A DNA stretch of 64,000 nt. It comes from Onthophagus taurus. Taxonomy: Eukaryota > Arthropoda > Insecta > Coleoptera > Scarabaeidae. Each line of letters begins with the position of its first letter. Position 1 is the first letter of the stretch. The stretch is taken from contig NC_091966.1 of assembly GCF_036711975.1 (NCBI RefSeq), positions 2,425,501 through 2,489,500 of the forward strand. The letters are read 5' to 3'. The notes under the pieces are model-generated. The model was not told the origin of the DNA, made no database searches, and saw nothing but the letters and a program-made list of their open reading frames with translations. The translations under genes and the position numbers were made by a program. Of the stretch, positions 22,066-33,476 are shown piece after piece.

Positions 22066-22440
22066 ATAACTAACACAAAAATTGAAGCCAGTTGATTATT
22101 CGAGTGGAAACATCTTCTTGTTATTTAATAAGGATGAGCAAAAATTGATTAGTTTAGGTCAATCTAAATGGCATTAATTGTAGAGGATTGACTATGATGA
22201 TAAGATGTTGAGGGGCACCGCAACAATGCTGAGGCGTTGTGGACTATGTTGTAAGATATTAAGGATTACAACGAGCGTTGTCATTGATAAATAATCAAGA
22301 AGACCAAGCAAAATCTTATAAAATGGTCTGATTTGGTTTTCCTTGTAGTTGAAACGAAAGGTTTACTACAAGAATTGGAAAAAACTTGTTGGTGTGAGTC
22401 AAAATTGTTGGAATTACTTGCAAACATCTTCTTGTTACTT

Positions 22441-23160
22441 AAGCTAAGTTCCCACATACAGGGATTACTGGTGCCAGTACGAAGCCAGTTTAATGGCGCC
22501 AATTAGCTGGCGCCAGAAGTTCTTTCCACATAAGTGTTATAACTGTGTACTGGCACAGTAATAAAAATGGCGTCAAGTGATGTACTTCGCGGTAGCATCA
22601 ATATGGTAGTCTAAATGTGCTCCTTGGATCTGCACACGTTATTAACAAAAAAATGGGAAAACTTAGTTGCTGGGTTAGATCGTGGATTGCACGTAGAAAT
22701 AACCTAGGTGCGTCTAGTTCTTTAATTAGAGAATTATGCCATGAAGATCAGAGCAAGCATTTTTTAATCATTTAAGATGACTGAAGAGAGTTTCATGATT
22801 TTGTTGAGGCAAATATCCTCTAAAATACAAAAACAACATACTCGTATGAGAGATGCCATTTCAGCTCACGTAAAACAGCAAGCAACTTTAAGATTTTTGG
22901 GTACTGGAGATTCTTCTACATCCTTGCAATATATGTATCGTGTACCAAAAAGCACAATTTCTAAATTTATATGTGAAGTGCTTTATGGTGAAGTACTTTA
23001 TGGTATTAAATTGTATACGCATTGCGTATACTTCATATTTTTGCTTTTGCCGAGGTTTCTTCAAAATTAGGAACTGTTTTCTTCATAACTTCAACTATCC
23101 TTCTGACAGCTTCATTTCGTGCTAGTCGGTCCTTATATTGTGGAATTTTTTGATTCCAAG
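22441..23160 (+). mobile_element. Decayed PIF/Harbinger insertion in the inverted-repeat arm
   Basis: Comparison with the right arm places the left junction just after CTTGTTACTTA (about 22,441) and the right junction near 23,160. The inserted DNA starts AGCTAAGTTCCCACATACAG, includes the GGCGCC-rich palindrome at 22,490-22,515, and encodes a broken transposase. About 200 bp of arm sequence present on the right side is absent here, so insertion was accompanied or followed by deletion. Confidence 0.65.
22655..23010 (+). pseudogene. Harbinger (HARBI1-like) transposase N-terminal fragment
   Basis: The upstream part reads SCWVRSWIARRNNLGASSSL then REL-HEDQ, typical of the start of Harbinger nucleases (W-V-x-P-W-x2-R-R-x3-G-A). 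After a one-base frameshift near 22,775 it continues MTEESFMILL, IQKQHTRMRDAI, LRFLGTGDS and VPKSTISKFI. This matches the family order (F-x-E-L-L, I-x-K-x-T-x-M-R, LRFLATGDS, S-T-I-S). The catalytic DDE region is missing. Confidence 0.8.
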
Positions 23161-23741
23161 GATATTTATTTTGGCATTATTTTAAAGTGTTTCTAAGACA
23201 CTAAGAAATAGAAAAAACTTGTTGGTGAGTATCGAAATCGTTTAAATTGATTGGAAATATCTTCTTGTTACTTAATAAGGACGATCAAAATAAAATTCTT
23301 ATCGCTTACAAACAACTCGGAGATACTCAACAAAAAATGTGAACTTAGTGCCCATTTTGAAGCTGTTTTAAAGCTACTAGGGAGTAGGTAAATCTTGTTG
23401 GTGAGTGTCAAAATGGTTTAAATCGATTGGAATCACCTTTTTATTACTTGGCAAAGGTGAATAAGTGAAAAGAATTAAAGTGAATGTTTTTCCAGAAAAT
23501 TCAAAATGTTTAAGGTTTGGAAAAAGCAGATTTTTGTGATCCAAATGGTTATAATAAATTATAAATAACTTGAGGTTGCTTTTGAAATAGCAAATACTTT
23601 TGGTGTGTGTCAAAATCGTTCAAAATGATTAGAAACATCCTCTTGTTACTAAATAAGAATGAGCAGAATAGAACTGATAAAACAGGATCAAAATGATTTC
23701 TGTAATTGTTATTTCAGCACTACATTGGTTATTTTTATTGA

Positions 23742-23880
23742 ACCAAAAATGGGACTAACACTATACCAAGAACTAGAATCATTCGTATTTAGCCGTCTTG
23801 AAATGGCTAAACCCAAATGTTTCTAGTTTTAGGGTTAGTTCTAATGCTAGTGGTAATTCAACTAATAAGAGATTAGCCAT
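23742..23880. repeat. Hairpin-word repeat family, short copy in the inverted-repeat spacer
   Basis: Carries CTAACACTATACC, CTAGAATCATTCG, an eroded GTATTTAGCC / GGCTAAACCC pair and a TTCTAGTTTTAGGGTTAG arm. Confidence 0.7.
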
Positions 23881-24799
23881 GCGTCTTCAGAATCTTTAGA
23901 GTATAATTAAAAATTTTTCATATAACGGACATTTCCTTCCCCGTGTTAATCCGTTATATCGAGATTTTACTATGTCCCCGTAGAATTAAGTACGTAGTTC
24001 CTCTTCTGTCGTAGTCCCTAACAATACTCAAATTGGCGAAACTTCACATAACTATAGACAACATGATGCGTTCCGGCGATCGAAACACAATGGTCGGTGC
24101 AAATTCGCGAATTGTTGTAATAACTAACTCGCTATTCCCACGTTCGAGTTTCGCACATTGATAGATCGGATCCCCGCGGGACGTCCAACTATTGCACAGT
24201 TTCCGCGTTTCCAACAAACGCCATCCCCATACCACCTCCAACCCCCATCGACCGTTACGACTCCCCTGGTAAATAACCCAATCAAAAAAAAACTAATGAA
24301 AACGAACCGGCAAAAAAAGTGCGAATGCACAAAAATGGCACTCTTGTAATAAATCGTTTCGGCTCTATCGCTTAGATGTCGGGTAAAAATTAAAAAGGTT
24401 GAATATAGACGAGAGTTTCCAAAGTAAGACCTTAAGCCCATAATTTACAACTTACCGAATCGTGGGGGGTTGCGGGCTGGTTGTCCCCCCTTTCGAAACA
24501 CCATTAGGAAATCAATATTTGTCACTGTCAACTTGAGGGCTTCATTAATTTTCTTTCCGATACATAAAGAATCGCGTGGTTTACTGCACTCAACGTTATC
24601 GCATTTATCATCTATATCGATATAAAAAATTGTTAAAAGTTCAGAACCATAAAGAATGTTTGGTTCCATATAATACACATAATACTTATATAATTCGAAT
24701 TCAGAGCATCATCAATGATATAACTCGATAACGCATACACAAGATGAAGTGGTGCAGATTTTCTAAAAGATGATATATCTAGTATCGATAAAATGTTTA
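23881..24799. other. Centre of the large inverted repeat
   Basis: Includes a duplicate of 21,441-21,550 at about 23,985-24,120. A GC-richer stretch follows (24,120-24,480) with chance open frames on both strands and no domain I recognise. The remainder is AT-rich. Confidence 0.45.
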
Positions 24800-25379
24800 T
24801 AAGCGACAGGAATCATTTTGATCCTGTTTTATCATCATTTGGATTCACAAAAATCAGCTTTTTCCATTCTTCAAACATTCTGAATTTTCTGGAAAACATC
24901 TACTTTAATTCTCTTCACTTATTCATCTTTCCCAAGTAATACGAAAGTGATTCAAATCGATTTAAACCACTTTGACACACACCAACAAAATTTATCTACT
25001 TCTTAGTAGCTTTAAAACAGTTTATAATGAATAAAGTGTCATTATTCATTATAAACTGTCATTTTTTTTCAAAAAAAAAATGACATTTTTCAAAAAAATT
25101 CACATTTTTTGTTGAGTATCTCCGAGTTGTTTGTAAACGATAAGAATTTTATTTTGATCGTCCTTATTAAGTAACAAGAAGATATTTCCAATCAATTTAA
25201 ACGATTTCAACACTCACCAACAAGTTTTTTCTATTTCTTAGGGCCAGTTGTACCACCTCCCGATAAACTATCTAACGGATAATTACCATGGATACAGCGG
25301 TTTTAAGCGCTCTCATTGGCTAAGGGCCGGTTGTACCAACTCCCGATAAATTTATCCGATAGATCAATTGGCGCACTTA

Positions 25380-25515
25380 GGGCCGGTTGTACCACCTCCC
25401 GATAAGTTTATCCCATAGATAAATTGGCGCACTTAGCCAATGAGAGCGCTTAAAACCGCTGTAACCATGGTAATTATCCGCTAGATAGTTTATCGGGAGG
25501 TGGTACAACCGGCCC
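25380..25515. mobile_element. Complete 136-bp MITE, family 1
   Basis: Ends GGGCCGGTTGTACCACC and GGTGGTACAACCGGCCC, flanked by TTA on both sides. The internal TTAGCCAATGAGAGCGC is the site where relatives in this nest have inserted into one another. Confidence 0.88.
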
Positions 25516-25518
25516 TTA

Positions 25519-25655
25519 GGCTCGTTACTACCATCTTCTGGTTAAGGTATCTAAGGGATTGTTACCACGGTAACAGCTATTTCATGCGCTCTGATTGGCT
25601 AGTAAATGGGTTTATCTATAAGATAAATTTAACTAGAAGATGGTAGTAATGGATC
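25519..25655. mobile_element. Complete 137-bp MITE, family 2, first copy
   Basis: Ends GGCTCGTTACTACCATC and GATGGTAGTAATGGATC, flanked by TTA. The interior (ACCACGGTAACAGC, GCGCTCTGATTGGCTA) parallels that of family 1 (ACCATGGATACAGCGG, GCGCTCTCATTGGCTA), so the two families share ancestry. Confidence 0.88.
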
Positions 25656-25658
25656 TTA

Positions 25659-25795
25659 GGCTCGTTACTACCATCTTCTGGTTAAGCTATCTAAGGGATT
25701 ATTACTATGGTTACGGCTATTTCACGCGCTCTGATTGGCTAGTAGATGTGTTTATCTATAAGATAAATTTAACTAAAAGATGGTAGTAATGGACC
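25659..25795. mobile_element. Complete 137-bp MITE, family 2, second copy
   Basis: Nearly identical to 25,519-25,655 and directly adjacent to it, sharing the intervening TTA. It ends GATGGTAGTAATGGACC before TTA at 25,796-25,798, after which the outer family-1 element resumes. Confidence 0.88.
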
Positions 25796-26430
25796 TTAGC
25801 CAATGAGAGCGCTTAAAACCGCTGTATCCATGGTAATTATCCGTTAGATAGTTTATCGGGAGGTGGTACAACCGGCCCTTAGTGTCTTAGAAACATTTTT
25901 AAATAATGCCAACATATTTTTTCAATCTTTTCATCCTCATTAAGCATCCTAATGTTGTTTGTAGTGGATAAAAACCATTTTGACCTGAACCAGTCAGTTT
26001 TTCTGATATATTACATTATTTGGAAAAGATCCTCGTGAACAGTTTTATTCTGCTTGTGCTTATTAAGTAACGAGAAGATGTTTCCAAGTAATTCCAACAA
26101 TTTTGACACAGTTTTTTCTAATTCTTGTAGCAAACCTATCGTTTCAACTACAAGGAAAACCAAATCTGACCATTTTTATAAGATTTCACTTGGGCTTCTT
26201 GATTATTTATCAATAACAACGCTCATAGTAGTCCTCAATATCTTACAACATAGTCCGCAACGCCTCATCATTGGTGTGGTGTCTCTCAACATCTTCTCAT
26301 CATAATCAACTCTCTACAATTAATGCCATATCATCACAAACTCATTTTTGCCTATTTTTGCTAATCCTTATTGAGTAACAGGAAGATGTTTCCAATTGAA
26401 TAATCAACTGGCTTCAATTTTTGTGTTAGC

Positions 26431-27170
26431 TTTTTAAGTCTTTATTTAGAGCAAGATTTTTGTACAAAATGTGACCCAACTGCTTGGTGATATGTCTAAT
26501 TACTATGAGTCTTGGTGTGTACAAATCAGGGTTTTTAGTCACAACACCACGTTTTCATGTGACCTTAGACCAAGGAAGAAGCCTCAAGGCGTTCTCGAGA
26601 ATTCTTTTGATCGCTAAGGATTCATAGCTTTGTTCTTTTTTTTATTTTCTTTTTAACCCAAACAAAAACTATTCCTCAATCAATAAAAAGGATTGATATG
26701 GTATTAATAGAGAAAAAGATTATAAATTACCACATTTATTTTTGGGCGTCTATGGTGATTTGTGGTCAAACCGAACATGGCAGTACACAGCTAAAATCGA
26801 TTTGGTCACCTGTTTGCGCCATAAACGACCATCTAAACACGTCAGAAGTAATCACAAAAAATCGACTTTAACATCAATAATTCCAATTAATTTATACGTT
26901 TAATTTTAATGCGGTCGATATATTGACTATGGAAGGAACCTTCACGGAAAGTAGACGTCACTCAAGCTACTAAATTATGTATATACATCTTTAATTTTTC
27001 TTTCTATTTGTATTCTTTGTGAAAAAAAAAACGAATTGTAAACTTTTAACACTACAAAATTGTCGGTTAGATAAAGATTAAGGAAAACGTCTAAAAGAGG
27101 AGGAAAAAGAAAGTAATTTTTGAAGGCAACTAAAAAACCTAAAAAAAAAAGTAAACGCCTGGATGGGCAA
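26431..27170. other. No recognised gene
   Basis: AT-rich sequence. A GC-moderate stretch (26,560-26,640) lacks open frames, and a purine-rich run lies near 27,090-27,150. Nothing is assigned. Confidence 0.4.
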
Positions 27171-27900
27171 AAGCGATGCTAAGCGAATTACTCGATAAAT
27201 TACCCTTTTAACTACCGGAGAACACCCGGCAACGTGAATTGTTGCAGCAGCCGACTCAGTTAATTAACCGTATAGTTAGTAGCGCGAAAATTAAGTACGC
27301 AGCCACGTTACGGTAAAGGATGGTCGCTGAAAAGCGATGTGCTAACGCGAATTTATTAACTACAAGGCTTTCATTAAACCAAAACCAGCCTAAATTCGCA
27401 TTAACACCAAATCCAACCATTTATACTTTTGTTATACTACCCCCCTTTCTTTTGACACCATCACCCCAAATTAATGATTTGAACCAAACTCCTTTCAACC
27501 ATTTCAAAAAAGTCCTAAAACGCTTTAAGAAATCATAAAAGTAACAAAGATACAAAATGTTTTAGAAATCAAAAAAGAATAATAAGTCTTTTTCTTACCG
27601 TAGCACCAAGACGAACAACCTATTTTCTTGAAGCGAAAAAAGGAAAAAACGTTCGTGATTGGTAAAGTCAAGAACTGCGCATTTGTTGTTGTTGTATTTT
27701 AGAAGAACACGCAACACGCACAAACGAGAAAAGACACGAGCGTCTGTCAGGCGTCGCGACGCTAAACTGAAAACCGTTCGGGGGGGCGGTGGTGCGTTTG
27801 TCACGCGACAGATGGCGCAAGCGCCGCGCAGCGACATCAATACCAACGCGGAGGGTGCGAGAAGCTTCGATACAGAACCGTATTTTATAAAATATCTTGA
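27171..27900. other. GC-richer island with a CpG-rich core, unassigned
   Basis: The core at 27,700-27,870 has many CpGs (GGCGTCGCGACGC, AAGCGCCGCGCAGCG) and open frames on both strands without domains. It resembles an insect promoter or 5' UTR, and a possible coding exon starts 100 bp downstream (27,966). I could not find a start codon or transcript structure joining them. Confidence 0.35.
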
Positions 27901-27965
27901 ATACACAAAAAATTTTTTATAGATTTTAATATATCTCATCATATTTTATTGACGGCAACAAACGT

Positions 27966-28120
27966 CGAAACCAGGATTAACAAAAAATGTTTGTGCGATA
28001 ATTAAACCTGATAATTATGCAGAAGTATTGGAAGTTACGGTTGAAGAATTTGTATCAAAGACTATTCCCGGAGAAACAATTTGGAGTCAAGAAACGTACA
28101 ACAAGATAACTAAGCTTTAA
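27966..28120 (+). CDS. Possible exon fragment, weakly GNAT acetyltransferase-like
   Basis: An open frame ending in TAA gives about 50 residues. The central part reads NVCAIIKPDNYAEVLEVTVE then TIPGETIW, ending YNKITKL. The pattern I-x-x-IKPDNY-x-EVLE resembles the start of insect arylalkylamine-type N-acetyltransferases (IxPEDYEEVLEFL). There is no start codon in the frame, and the 21-bp minisatellite starts right after the stop, so this may be a broken gene. The assignment is tentative. Confidence 0.3.
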
Positions 28121-28159
28121 TAGGACAGGTAGTAAGAAAATAAAATTTCAAAACGCAAA

Positions 28160-29560
28160 ATTTTTTAAAACCTTATCTTAGAAGACTATATGGTTGGCAG
28201 AAAATTATATATTGTTGCTAAAGGAGTACATATTCCCGCCAAAGAATTAGATACTATTGTCAGAAATTTACATACTGCTGCTAAAAGACCATACCCTGCT
28301 AATGGAAAATTGGATGCCACTTTTCGAAAAGTAGACACTTCCAATAGTGTACACATTACTAAAGATAGTACATTACTTGCAGAAGACTACATATATTATA
28401 CTGGAAAAAGACTATATTATACTGGCAGAAGATTAGACACTGCTAACAGAAGGTAGGTACTACTTGCAAAAAACTACATACTTCAGCAGAATTCTAAATA
28501 TTGCTGGCAAAGAGCTAATGAAGTAATACCCCTAGAGATTTAAAAATGCATTGCCGAATAAATATTCTTTACTATTTGAAGCAGACTACACATTGTTGGA
28601 AGCTAGATGAAGACTACATATTGCTAAAACGATACCTCACTAGAAAAGGTTTGGTGTATAGGTGTTTATATTATCAACTCAAAAAATTTCAAAACCCTAC
28701 AACGGATGTTGAGATATTCTTCCAAATTACAGAAAATGAAGTTATTCTAGTTACTTCGTTTAAGTAGTAATTAAAAGATATATAGTAAGTACATCTATAC
28801 GAAATAAGTACATGGCTCATTTTTGTCTTATCGTTTCTCAACTAGAGGTTTCTAATTAAAACCATTTCTCAAGCCTGCCTTATTAAGAGCTATTATACAA
28901 AATCTAGTTTTTAATATTCAACATTCACATTTTTAGCCTTTTAAGTCAATGATTTCCAATCGTTAGTTTAGATTTTAGTCATATTTATCGCTTGGTTTAT
29001 AAAAAACGATCTTATTTAGAAAAGATAGGTACTGCTATCACAAGACTAATTTTCTGGTTATAGAAGACTTACTGCTGCTGTCAGAAGACTACACACTTCA
29101 ACTTGAATATTAGATACTGCTTACAAAAGACTACTGCTGGCAAAAAAGTAGACAAGTTAGATACTACTTTGCCAAAAACTACACACTATTGACAGAAAAC
29201 TAAATATTGTTAGTAGAAGAGAAGATACTACTCGTATTTTCAGAAAAGTACACATTTCCGAGACTAATCTAATTACTGCTGGCAGAAGGCTACAAATTAT
29301 TGATGGCGGACTGAAACACTGCACATTACTATAAGAAGACTAGAATACTGTTAATAAAAGGCACCTAAAAAGAGGCTAGATCATGTAGTTAGAAGATTAA
29401 ACACTGGTAATGGAAGACTAGACATTCCTATTAGTAACTAGAACACTATTAATAGAAGACTAGACATTTAGAAAAGACTACATACTGCTGGCAGAAAATC
29501 ATAGACTGCTGGAAGAAGGCAGAAGGCAAGTAACTAGTAATACAGGACTAGATACTGCGA
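28160..29560 (+). repeat. Degenerate 21-bp minisatellite
   Basis: The consensus unit is close to AGAAGACTAGATACTGCTGGC, repeated dozens of times with substitutions and indels. Because 21 is a multiple of three, the first part (28,190-28,456) stays open and encodes a seven-residue repeat of the type RKLDTAx. Further blocks of the same unit are at 29,895-30,180, 32,195-32,525, 35,395-35,485 and 38,238-38,392. Confidence 0.85.
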
Positions 29561-29894
29561 ATAAGAGACTTGTGGCCGGTTTCTCGTACGCAAACGCTTA
29601 TAGATATCGAACCTATATTGCGCTGTTGATCGATAACTCGAACGATATCGGTCACTTAGGTTTCTGAAAGGACCGAAAAGTGTGATTAACTTTTAATCAC
29701 AATGGTTCACTTTCCGGCAGGTTGCTACCACCTTCAGGTACTGTTAAAGTACTTGAAGTAGTAGCAGTGTCCACTGATGCGACGTTTTCTTCTCAAATAG
29801 CAAAAGAAATGTTATGTAATGTACTATTACACAAGAAAAGCCTTACCAATGACGTCAATATATAACACCGATGTATAACATCCAAATCGAGATG
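29561..29894. other. Unique insert in the minisatellite
   Basis: Non-minisatellite sequence with GC-moderate words (GTGGCCGGTTTCTCGTACG, GATATCGAACC). It includes an imperfect inverted pair, TACCACCTTCAGGTAC / GTACTTGAAGTAGTAGC. It may be a small unidentified element; ends were not established. Confidence 0.4.
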
Positions 29895-30620
29895 AGCAGA
29901 CAATTAGAAAAGACTACAAACTGCTAGCAGAGAATACTATACTGCTGACAGAAGGCAAGAAACTACTGATACAGTACTAAATACTTCAAATAAGAGACAA
30001 GACCCAATGGTGTTAGAAGACTACTGATATACACTAGTATACGCTGGTAATGAAGGACTAGACGTGGCTATAAGATATATACGTATACTGCTGGCAAAAC
30101 ACTAGAAATTACTCATACAAGACCAGATACTGCAAATAAGACATTCGATAATGCTGTCAGAAGACTAAATAAGACAGAACATAGAAAACATTTAGTTCAA
30201 TGTTTGCCTGGACCAATGATTATCAACCTGGGTTGCAAAGACGTCAGGTTTTTATAAAGAGCTTGTTTTGTATAATTTACGCCATAAATTTATTAAATTT
30301 TTTTCAACATCCAAGAACCTCGATAAAAACGAGATCTCTGCAAAAACACCGTATCGTCATTGCTCCACATTACCAGGAAATGTGAAAGGTTGTTATTTAT
30401 TTACCAATCTCATTACAAGCGGAAATAAAATTTAAACTTACTCTAAAACTAGTGAGACTCATACATTTTATTAAACCCGGATCTGTCATTTCAGGAATTT
30501 CGAAAAAAAATTGAGCAAATCACCACGAAAATATATTAATACAAATTTTTAGTCTGCGAAATTAAGTTTCTTAAAGACTCATTTCAATTGTGATCAAGAT
30601 TGACTTATGTTAAGTGAATC
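29895..30620. repeat. Segmental duplicate, copy 1 (minisatellite plus unique tail)
   Basis: Minisatellite units followed by TTTAGTTCAATGTTTGCC, GATTATCAACCTGGGTTG, GAACCTCGATAAAAACGAG and ATTTTTAGTCTGCGAAAT. The same order is found at 32,195-32,960. Confidence 0.85.
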
Positions 30621-32194
30621 TTACATAAACAGAGCAATAATTGGCATCTTTGGTAAACTCCACGATTTCTTATCTATATTATAAGACTCCACTCTCCTCA
30701 GAAATAACATTAGATGTAAGCACGTTCATAAAGATAAAATAATGTTGGTTGGTACATCTTAAATAGTCATAATTGTAATTTTTAAATAGGATCGTTTGAG
30801 AATAGTGTTTAAATGAATATAATGTAATGTTCTTATGTGTTTGGTTTATTTAAAAATATGTAAAATGAAAATTCATAAATTTATTAAATCTATTTCTATT
30901 AAATTTGAAAACTGAAATGAATAACCAATGATAATAAAAGTGTATATAATATCTTAACTCCGGAACTAGCGACGTTGTCAAGTCGTTAACAAATCTTTAA
31001 CGTAAAATTCAACGAATTAACAGTGATTAAATGATAATAAATTTTAGTTAATACGAAATAAACAGTTTTATTATTCCATCAATTTGAGGTTGAGGAAAAT
31101 AATTTGTTTAAATAGTAACAACATAACCACAAAAAAAAACAAGAAGTTATGAAGAGAACTATTATGAGTAATACCTCAAAATTATCTTTCGTATTGAAGG
31201 TAAGGAAATTGTTAACTAAATTAACACGAATAAATCTAAAGAAAATAACAACACTTAGCTTAGTCTGTTGGTTGTAAGATAAATAAGTCCACGGGACGGG
31301 TTCTGGGATTATCAGGAACGGAAACCAAAATGATGTTTCTTTACCAGGGTTTTATGATAAAGAAATCCACGGTACGGGATTCTGGAATTATCAGGAACGG
31401 GAACCAAAATGATCATATCATTTTTTTTCTTTGAATCGGACAAATTCTTCAAATTTATCTTTTTACATAACCTAAAATGTTCGATGAGACAAAATTTGCG
31501 TGTGCTGTCTCTCAAGTTCAACATGACACTAAAAATTTTAAGTTTCCTTTGTTTACTGTCGAAATTGAAAAATAATGTTTCCTGATTGGTCAATTCTATT
31601 AACTTGAAATTAGTTTTTTAAAATGTTCTCATATTACCAACTTTAACATTTGAAATGTCACTAATTTAATTTGATTAAAAATTATTTAATTTTTTTTAAT
31701 AACTATATTTATGTATGAAATCTTGTAGTTTTAATACTTCTTTAATATTGCTGTTCAAGTATGTCATCATTTTCTTCTATATTCAACGGCAAAATTCCCA
31801 AAATGCTCAAATCTTGAGATTATGGATTTTCATTTAAAATTTCATTAATTCTCACAACGGACGGCTATTTTCCATTCTTACTATGCTAATATTATCATTT
31901 TCAATAGCTTCAACCGGATAAATAAGGATTTGAATAGGAAATTGAGAAAAAATTAAAATTGAGGTTATGTATCTGTCAGGGGGTCTTTAAAATTACTTCG
32001 TATCGACTTTACATGGGTTATATACAAAAGAAAACATCAGCGGCCAATAATACATAATTGAATTCATCAGTAAATAATATTTTAAATTACAAAAATTAAT
32101 TTATTATTATTATCATTCATAACATACTCTTAGGTTCAATACGATAAGTCTTTAAATCCTCAAAATAATGCTTATGATTGGTTATATTATTACA
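30621..32194. other. No recognised gene
   Basis: AT-rich DNA. A short tandem pair of TCCACGG-ACGGG-TTCTGG / ATTATCAGGAACGG occurs at 31,288-31,334 and 31,366-31,414 (about 78-bp spacing). No coding evidence. Confidence 0.4.
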
Positions 32195-32960
32195 GTAAGT
32201 ACGAAGGCCATACACTTACAAAAGAGTACAAACTACTTGCAGAGAATACTATACTACTGACAGAAGGCAAAAAACTACTAATACAGGACTAAATACTTCA
32301 AATAAGAGACAAGACCCAATGGTGTTAGAAGACTATATACACTAATATACACTAGTATACGCTGGTAATGAAAGACTAGACGTTGCTATAAGAAGACTAG
32401 AAGACTACTACAAATTGCTGACAGAAGATCGTATACTGCTGTCAAAAGACTAGAAATTACTCATACAGGACCAGATACTGCAAATAAGAGATTGGATAAT
32501 GCTGTCAGAAGACTAAATAAGACCGAAAATAGAAAAAATCGAGTTCAATGTTTGCCTGGGCCAATGATTATCAACCTGGGTTGAGAAGACGAAAGAGCTT
32601 GTTGTTTTGTATAATTTGCGCTCAAATTTATTAAATTTTTTTCAACATCAAAGAACCTCGATAAAAAACGAGATCTCTGCAAGAACACCGTATCGTCATT
32701 GTTCCACATTGTCGGGGAATGTGAAAGATTCTTATTTATGTACAAATCTTATTACAAGCGGAAATAAAATTTAAACTAACTCCAAAACCATCAGGAATTT
32801 CATTACAGGAATTTTTGAAAAGAATGGAGCAAATCACTACGCTCTTATTTAATATAGAAGTACGTAGATTATTTGTAGGAAATATTTTAATACAAATTTT
32901 TAGTCTGCGAAATGAAGTTTCTTAAAGACTCATTTGAATTGTGATCAAGATTGGTTTAGT
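32195..32960. repeat. Segmental duplicate, copy 2
   Basis: Second copy of 29,895-30,620 in the same orientation with scattered substitutions and small gaps. For example AAGACGTCAGGTTTTTATAAAG is shortened to AAGACGAAAG near 32,586. Confidence 0.85.
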
Positions 32961-33476
32961 ATATCAAGTGAATTTTGCATAACATCTATATTATAAGACT
33001 CCACTTTTCTCAGAAATAACATTAGGTTGGTAATAATCACAATTGTAATTTTTAAATAGGATCGTTTGAGAATAGTGTTTAAAAATTAAGTACGGTCCTG
33101 AATAAAAATAGTTAACCTTTAAAGGACGTAACCCAGTGGCGTTACAACCGATGGCGTGACGTAAATCCGATGCCACAGAGAGTTAATTACCTTTTTTTTC
33201 TGCTAAAAAGGGTTCATTAAGCTAGGCAAAAATTGTTTCCCTTAAACCTTCAAAGAGCAGATTTCAATGCGAATTATTCAGAATGTCATTTCGTGCCAAT
33301 TTTTTCTCTTTAATATTGGAGTTTCTTTTTAACTACCTCTGATAACAATATTTAATTTCTTTTATACAAAAACGTTCTAATCCTTTTAATTTAATTAATT
33401 AATTCATAAAATTACAAAAAAAAAATAAATTTCTTACCTTCATTTCCAGATTTTATTATACAACCAAACGTTTGAT
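32961..33476. other. Intergenic, 3' side of a minus-strand gene
   Basis: AT-rich. On the minus strand an AATAAA motif (TTTATT on the plus strand at about 33,452) lies about 25 bases downstream of the stop at 33,477 and could serve its polyadenylation. Confidence 0.45.

Larger units (their letters stand above)
22070..23702 (+). repeat. Left arm of a 4.36-kb inverted repeat
   Basis: Starts CTAACACAAAAATTGAAGCC and runs to AAACAGGATCAAAATGATT. Its inverted counterpart is at 24,800-26,430. Repeated words such as AACATCTTCTTGTTACTTAA and CTTGTTGGTG occur about every 400 bp inside each arm, so the arm is itself built of degenerate tandem units. The left arm differs from the right by a Harbinger insertion with an associated loss of sequence (22,441-23,160). 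Confidence 0.85.
25241..25878. mobile_element. Nest of Harbinger-type MITEs in the right arm
   Basis: The block is bounded by GGGCCAGTTGTACCACC and GGTGGTACAACCGGCCC, with TTA on each side (25,238-25,240 and 25,879-25,881). The other arm has the intact sequence CTTAGTGTCTTAG, so this is a clean insertion with a 3-bp TTA duplication, as PIF/Harbinger elements make. Inside are further GGGCCGGTTG ends at 25,324 and 25,380, plus two copies of a second MITE. Confidence 0.88.
24800..26430 (-). repeat. Right arm of the 4.36-kb inverted repeat
   Basis: Reverse complement of 22,070-23,702, ending CAATTTTTGTGTTAG at 26,429. A nest of MITEs (25,241-25,878) interrupts it, and the left arm provides the uninterrupted sequence. 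A local AT-rich duplication, TTATTCATTATAAACTG, is present near 25,030-25,060 only on this side. Confidence 0.85.
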
